Origin: Geminicoccaceae bacterium
GTDB taxonomy: Bacteria > Pseudomonadota > Alphaproteobacteria > Geminicoccales > Geminicoccaceae
Assembly: GCA_030824835.1 (NCBI GenBank)
Contig: JAPJRA010000036.1
Span: 1 to 10,224, forward strand
DNA: 10,224 nucleotides
Direction: 5' to 3'
The notes beneath the pieces were generated by a model. The model searched no databases, was not told the origin of the DNA, and saw nothing but the letters and a program-made list of their open reading frames with translations. This document shows, piece after piece, positions 6,504 through 10,224 of this stretch (its first letter is position 1; each line of letters starts with the position of its first letter). Position numbers and translations under genes: made by a program.

Positions 6504-7580
6504 TCAGGGGGTCAGCGCCACCTTGAGTACGCCGTCACGCTGATGGCTGAACAGATCGTAGGCCTCCTCGATCTGGTCGAGCTTGAAGCGGTGGGTGACC
6601 ATGGCCTGGAGATCCACCCGGCCTGCGGCGATGACGCCCATGAGCCGCCGCATGCGCTCCTTGCCGCCCGGGCAGAGCGTGGTGACGATACGGTTGTCGC
6701 CGAGGCCGGCGGCGAAGGCACCTAGCGGAATGGTGAGGTCCGTCGAGTAGACGCCGAGGCTGGAAAGCGTGCCGCCCGGCCGCAGCACACGCAGGCACGA
6801 TTCGAACGTCCGCTGCGTGCCCAGCGCCTCGATCGCCACGTCGACGCCGCGGCCACCGGTCAGCTCCATGATGGCATCCACCGGATCGACCGCGCGATAA
6901 TCCACCACGTGGTCAGCACCCAGCCGTCGCGCCACCTGCAGGCGTGCCGCCACGGTGTCCACGGCGATGATGGTCGTCGCACCCTTCAGCTTGGCGCCGG
7001 CCGTCGCGCACAGGCCAATCGGCCCCTGCGCGAACACTGCCACCGTATCGCCGATCCTGATCTCGCCGCTCTCCGCGCCCGAGAAGCCGGTCGACATGAT
7101 GTCCGGGCACATCAGCACCTGCTCGTCGGTCAGGCCTTCCGGCACCGGCGCGAGGTTGGCCATGGCATCCGGGACGAGCACATATTCGGCCTGGCAGCCG
7201 TCTATCGTGTTGCCGAATTTCCAGCCGCCGATCGCCTTCCAGCCGTGCGCCGATCCCGCACCGTCCTGTGAGCCGCAACCGCACAGCGAGGCGTTGCTGT
7301 AGCCGGACGGCGTGATCGCACCCGCGATAACACGCTGGCCTTCCCGGTATCCCTGCACCGCGGAGCCCAGTTTCTCGATGATCCCGACGGGCTCGTGACC
7401 TACGGTCAGCCCCTTGGCCACCGGGTACTCGCCCTTGAGGATATGAACGTCGGTGCCGCAGATCGTGGTCGTGGTGACGCGCAGCAGCGCATCCAGCGGG
7501 CCGACCTCCGGCACCGGTTTCTCGGCCAGCTCGATCCGTCCCGGCTCCAGGAACACGGCTGCCTTCATCATTCTGGCCAT
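6504..7580 (-). CDS. Zinc-dependent alcohol dehydrogenase (medium-chain, TBADH-like)
   Basis: This 358-residue medium-chain dehydrogenase/reductase probably interconverts alcohols with aldehydes or ketones. The catalytic zinc ligands appear to be Cys41 (ICGTD), His62 (GHEPVG) and Asp160 (CPDIMSTGF). This Cys-His-Asp set is typical of bacterial secondary alcohol dehydrogenases such as the Thermoanaerobacter and Clostridium enzymes. The four-cysteine structural zinc lobe of liver-type enzymes is absent, although a short C-G-C lies at 100-102. The Rossmann motif is AQGPIGL (184-190), and Asp208 ends the second strand (IIAVD). That favours NAD over NADP, whereas the NADP-specific relatives have Gly-Ser-Arg there. 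The start ATG 7580 has GAGGAA 6 nt upstream. It is the first gene of the leftward unit with pyruvate kinase and faces the FNR/FixK-type box in the divergent intergenic region. The physiological substrate is not determinable; ethanol or short secondary alcohols are plausible. Confidence 0.92.
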   Translation of the reverse strand: MARMMKAAVFLEPGRIELAEKPVPEVGPLDALLRVTTTTICGTDVHILKGEYPVAKGLTVGHEPVGIIEKLGSAVQGYREGQRVIAGAITPSGYSNASLCGCGSQDGAGSAHGWKAIGGWKFGNTIDGCQAEYVLVPDAMANLAPVPEGLTDEQVLMCPDIMSTGFSGAESGEIRIGDTVAVFAQGPIGLCATAGAKLKGATTIIAVDTVAARLQVARRLGADHVVDYRAVDPVDAIMELTGGRGVDVAIEALGTQRTFESCLRVLRPGGTLSSLGVYSTDLTIPLGAFAAGLGDNRIVTTLCPGGKERMRRLMGVIAAGRVDLQAMVTHRFKLDQIEEAYDLFSHQRDGVLKVALTP

Positions 7581-7634
7581 GAGACGTTCCTCGGCATTTT
7601 GATTCCCACGCTGAAGCCTTGCCGGGTTTGTCGC

Positions 7635-7653
7635 GCGGTCAATGCTGGACCGC
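7635..7653. repeat. Perfect inverted repeat GCGGTC-N7-GACCGC
   Basis: Two perfect 6-base arms are separated by 7 bases, ending one base from the FNR/FixK-type box, on the alcohol dehydrogenase side. If the box activates leftward transcription from the usual distance, this repeat would lie across the promoter and could be a repressor operator. It could also be chance in GC-rich DNA. Confidence 0.4.
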
Positions 7654-7654
7654 C

Positions 7655-7668
7655 TTGACCTGGATCAA
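7655..7668. promoter_or_regulatory. FNR/FixK/ANR-type binding box
   Basis: TTGACCTGGATCAA matches the TTGAY-N4-RTCAA consensus of the FNR/FixK/DNR group at all ten defined positions. It differs by one base from the strict palindrome TTGAT-N4-ATCAA. It lies 74 bp upstream of the alcohol dehydrogenase start and about 130 bp upstream of the YhiI-like start, in the only divergent promoter region of the window. These regulators respond to low oxygen or to nitrogen oxides, depending on the member. The match is seen directly; that it controls both directions is inferred. No convincing -10 element could be assigned on either side. Confidence 0.7.
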
Positions 7669-7762
7669 GATCGGGCATCGACCCCGGATCACGCTTCACC
7701 GTAGCCCGCCGCCATGCGCTCACATGCCCGAAGGACGCGCCGCGCAAATTCGCCTAGCCAAT

Positions 7763-7770
7763 GGAGAGGA
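7763..7770 (+). promoter_or_regulatory. Shine-Dalgarno-like GGAGAGGA before the YhiI-like gene
   Basis: GGAGAGGA is the best ribosome-binding match in the leader, but it lies 27 nt before ATG 7798, too far for standard use. In-frame CTG codons at 7774 and 7780 follow it, the second at 9 nt. Either the start is a rare CTG or this match is incidental. Confidence 0.3.
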
Positions 7771-7797
7771 TCTCTGAGCCTGAGCCTGCCCAGCTTC

Positions 7798-8793
7798 ATG
7801 CCTGTACCGCGTCGACGCCTCCTGCTCGTCTCGGCCGCCCTGCTGCTCGCTGCCGGTGCCGCCTATGCTGTTTGGCGGCACTACGCCGCTTCTGACCTGC
7901 CGGCCGGCTTCGCGGTCGGGAACGGCCGCGTCGAGGCGGAGCGAGTCGATATCGCCACCAAGTTCCCGGGACGCCTGCGCGAGGTGCTGGCGGACGAGGG
8001 CGACTGGGTCGAGCGCGGCGCTGTTCTGGCACGTCTGGACTCGGCCGACGTCGAGGCGCAGCTCCGGGAAGCCAAGGCCGCGGTCGAGCAGGCCCGGCAA
8101 CGTCTCAGCCAAGCGGCAGCGGCCGTGGCGCAGCGTGAGAGCCAGCTCAAGCTGGCCGAGATCGAGCTGCAGCGTGCCCAGTTGCTGCTGCGCAAGAACA
8201 ATGTGGCCAAACAGGTGGTTGACGAACGGACGGCGCAGCGCGATCTGCAGGCGGCGGGACTCGACAATGACCGGGCCGCGGTGGGCGATGCCACGGCGGC
8301 GATCGAGGCGGCAATCGCTCGGGCCGAGAGACTGCAGGTGGATCTCGAGGAGTACACCTTGACCGCGCCGCGCTCAGGCCGCGTCCAGTATCGGCTGGCG
8401 CAGCCGGGCGAGATGCTGGCGGCCGCCGGTCGTGTCCTCACCCTGCTGGATCTCACCGACGTCTACATGGAGATCTTTCTGCCGACGGTCGAGGCAGGGA
8501 AGCTGCCTATAGGCGCCGAGGCACGCATCGTCCTGGACGCTGCCCCTCAATATGTCTTTCCCGCCAGGGTGACCTTCGTCGCGGCTGACGCGCAGTTCAC
8601 GCCGCGCCAGGTGGAGACCGCGCGGGAGCGCGAGAACCTGATGTTCCGCGTCAAGGTCCAGGTCCCGGAGGACCTGCTGGAGCGCTATGCCCGGCTGGTG
8701 AAGACAGGGTTGCCCGGCGTGGCATACGTGCAGCTCGACGCGCGGGCACCTTGGCCAGAGCGGCTGACCGTGCACCTTCCAGATGCCGGCTGA
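7798..8793 (+). CDS. yhiI: HlyD-family membrane fusion protein, YhiI-like
   Basis: This 331-residue periplasmic adaptor is anchored in the inner membrane and is expected to work with the RbbA-type ABC protein encoded next. Residues 1-26 are an Arg-rich start plus one membrane helix (about 8-26). [19 protein letters not shown] begins the first barrel strand, and the first lipoyl half follows (about 42-80). A long Ala/Gln/Arg-rich helical hairpin spans about 82-190. The second lipoyl half has [16 protein letters not shown], and the beta-barrel contains FTPRQVET and TGLPGVAYV. These stretches closely resemble E. coli YhiI as remembered; that protein is about 355 residues, so the hairpin here is somewhat shorter. 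ATG 7798 is chosen because it places the positive residues just before the membrane helix. The frame is also open from ATG 7714, which would add 28 residues of unlikely, Arg/Ser-rich sequence. The stop overlaps the next gene by 11 bp, indicating coupling. It lies downstream of the FNR/FixK-type box. Confidence 0.87.
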   Translation: MPVPRRRLLLVSAALLLAAGAAYAVWRHYAASDLPAGFAVGNGRVEAERVDIATKFPGRLREVLADEGDWVERGAVLARLDSADVEAQLREAKAAVEQARQRLSQAAAAVAQRESQLKLAEIELQRAQLLLRKNNVAKQVVDERTAQRDLQAAGLDNDRAAVGDATAAIEAAIARAERLQVDLEEYTLTAPRSGRVQYRLAQPGEMLAAAGRVLTLLDLTDVYMEIFLPTVEAGKLPIGAEARIVLDAAPQYVFPARVTFVAADAQFTPRQVETARERENLMFRVKVQVPEDLLERYARLVKTGLPGVAYVQLDARAPWPERLTVHLPDAG

Positions 8794-10224
8794 CGACTCG
8801 CCGGCAGCGCGCCTTCGCGGCATCGGCCATCGCTATGGCACAAGCGCTGCCTTGGACGGGATCGACCTCGACATCGCGTCCGGACAAGCCATCGGCCTGA
8901 TCGGGCCCGACGGCGTCGGCAAATCGACCCTGCTGGGGCTCGTCGCCGGCGTGCGCCGCGTGCAGACGGGTACGGTGGAGGTGCTGGGTGGCGACATCGC
9001 GCTACCTGCTCACCGCCAGGCGGTGTGCGGGCGCATCGCCTATATGCCCCAAGGGCTCGGTCGCAATTTGTACCCCGCCCTCTCGGTCGCCGAGAATGTA
9101 GATTTTTTCGGCCGGCTGTTCGGGCTCGCCGCCGCCGACCGTCGAGCACGCATCGGCCAGCTGCTGACCGCCACCGGGCTCGACCCGTTCCCCGACCGCC
9201 CGGCAGGCAAGCTCTCCGGGGGCATGAAGCAGAAGCTCGGGCTGTGCTGCGCCTTGATCCACGACCCGGACCTGCTCATCCTCGACGAGCCCACGACGGG
9301 AGTCGACCCGCTGTCCCGGCGGCAGTTCTGGGAGCTCATCGACCGCATCCGCGGTCAGCGACCCGGCATGAGCATCATCGTCGCCACCGCCTACATGGAG
9401 GAGGCCGAGCGCTTCGACAGCTTGGTTGCGATGAATGAAGGGCGGGTCCTTGCCCGTGGCACGGCCGACGAGCTGAAGAGGGCGACCGGCACGACGTCGC
9501 TCGAAGCCGCGTTCGTTGCCCTGCTGCCCGAGGTGTTGCGACAGGAACAGGCGCCGCTGGTGATTCCACCGCTTCCGGTGCACTCCGGCCCCCCGGCGAT
9601 CGCCGCTAGCCATTTGACACGTCGCTTCGGCAGCTTCGTAGCCGTCGACGATGTCAGCTTCCGCATCCAACGGGGCGAGATCTTCGGCTTCCTCGGCTCC
9701 AACGGCTGCGGCAAGACCACGACAATGAAGATGCTGACAGGGTTGCTGCCGGCGAGCTCGGGCGAGGCTTTGGTGCTGGGCAGGCCGGCCACTGCCGCCG
9801 ACCTGGAGACACGGCGCCGCGTCGGCTACATGAGCCAGAGCTTCTCCCTCTACGGCGAGCTCACGGTACGCCAGAACCTCTTCCTGCACGCCCAGCTGTT
9901 CCGGCTGAAGCCGGCACAGGTCGCCGCCCGAGTGGCACTGATGCTCGAGCGATTCGAGCTCGGGCCATTCGCAGAAACCCTTCCCGAAACCTTGCCGCTA
10001 GGCATTCGCCAGCGCCTGTCGCTTGCCGTCGCCCTCATCCACGAGCCCGAGATCCTGATCCTCGACGAGCCCACCTCCGGGGTCGACCCGCTGGCCCGCG
10101 ACCGCTTCTGGAAACAGCTGGTGGCACTGTCGCGCGAGGCCGGCGTCACGATCTTCGTGTCGACCCATTTCATGACGGAAGCGGTGCGCTGCGATCGGGT
10201 TTCGCTGATGCATGCCGGCCGGGT
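8783..10224 (+). CDS. rbbA: RbbA-type tandem ABC ATPase/transporter (3' partial)
   Basis: The frame is open from ATG 8783 to the right edge, giving 480 residues. It contains two complete or nearly complete nucleotide-binding domains. Domain 1 has Walker [10 protein letters not shown] (41-49), signature LSGGMKQK (144-151) and Walker [14 protein letters not shown] from 164. Domain 2 has GSNGCGKTT (305-313), the altered signature [11 protein letters not shown] (404-414), Walker [14 protein letters not shown] from 424 and the H-loop STHFM. The order, linker and wording closely match E. coli RbbA (YhiH) as remembered, about 911 residues with a C-terminal ABC2 membrane domain. Some 430 residues therefore probably lie outside the window. 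RbbA was described as a ribosome-bound ATPase, while its domains and its HlyD neighbour point to an exporter. The start overlaps the yhiI-like stop by 11 bp without a clear ribosome-binding site, so translation is probably coupled. A separate permease gene (yhhJ-like) may follow off the right edge. Confidence 0.93.
   Translation, partial: MPADDSPAARLRGIGHRYGTSAALDGIDLDIASGQAIGLIGPDGVGKSTLLGLVAGVRRVQTGTVEVLGGDIALPAHRQAVCGRIAYMPQGLGRNLYPALSVAENVDFFGRLFGLAAADRRARIGQLLTATGLDPFPDRPAGKLSGGMKQKLGLCCALIHDPDLLILDEPTTGVDPLSRRQFWELIDRIRGQRPGMSIIVATAYMEEAERFDSLVAMNEGRVLARGTADELKRATGTTSLEAAFVALLPEVLRQEQAPLVIPPLPVHSGPPAIAASHLTRRFGSFVAVDDVSFRIQRGEIFGFLGSNGCGKTTTMKMLTGLLPASSGEALVLGRPATAADLETRRRVGYMSQSFSLYGELTVRQNLFLHAQLFRLKPAQVAARVALMLERFELGPFAETLPETLPLGIRQRLSLAVALIHEPEILILDEPTSGVDPLARDRFWKQLVALSREAGVTIFVSTHFMTEAVRCDRVSLMHAGR

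Noticed and set aside
4743..6725. 660-residue open frame on the + strand
   Set aside because: It lies antisense to pyruvate kinase and overlaps the end of the LacI gene. Its composition is rich in Arg, Gln, His and Gly without recognisable domains, which is typical of a GC-rich shadow frame.
7628..7642. Second FNR-like palindrome TTGTC-N5-GTCAA
   Set aside because: The spacing is one base too long and one half-site is wrong, so it does not match the consensus.
9002..9889. 295-residue open frame on the - strand
   Set aside because: It is antisense to the two RbbA nucleotide-binding domains, which have clear motifs. The minus-strand product has no family features.

Overview
The window is very GC-rich, compact bacterial DNA. 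Third codon positions are almost all G or C, genes overlap through ATGA junctions, and intergenic gaps are short. Protein styles (a rhizobial-type RhaS-like sugar transporter, a LacI regulator, a TTGAY-N4-RTCAA FNR/FixK-type box) suggest a proteobacterium, most likely an alphaproteobacterium. No rRNA, tRNA, CRISPR array, insertion sequence or phage gene was seen.

Left part (1-4905, + strand): a carbohydrate ABC importer operon. It starts in the middle of an ATP-binding protein whose C-terminal nucleotide-binding domain is fused to a complete inner-membrane permease. A second separate permease follows, then a periplasmic binding protein of the RhaS/LsrB type. All three junctions visible are tightly coupled (ATGA overlaps at 1768 and 2832). 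A strong hairpin follows the binding-protein gene, and then a LacI-family regulator starting at TTG is encoded on the same strand. Together they look like an inducible uptake system for a sugar or sugar-like molecule. The first half of the ATPase and the promoter lie left of the window.

Middle (4911-7580, - strand): a two-gene unit read leftwards. It holds a zinc-dependent, probably NAD-linked alcohol dehydrogenase and then an atypical pyruvate kinase, which has an extra N-terminal domain and no C-terminal domain. The pyruvate kinase ends 5 bp from the regulator stop, convergently.

Right part (7581-10224): a 217-bp divergent intergenic region with a good FNR/FixK-type palindrome (7655-7668) and an adjacent inverted repeat (7635-7653). 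It is followed on the + strand by a YhiI-like membrane fusion protein and the first 480 residues of an RbbA-type tandem ABC ATPase, which runs off the right edge. The protein pair matches the E. coli yhiI-rbbA arrangement. The shared box suggests that the ADH-pyruvate kinase pair and the YhiI-RbbA system are switched on together at low oxygen. That is an inference from one site and from gene content.

Most ordinary parts are confidently assigned to families. The points most worth a second look are the oxygen-linked box shared by fermentative enzymes and RbbA, the domain architecture of the pyruvate kinase, and the ATPase-permease fusion.
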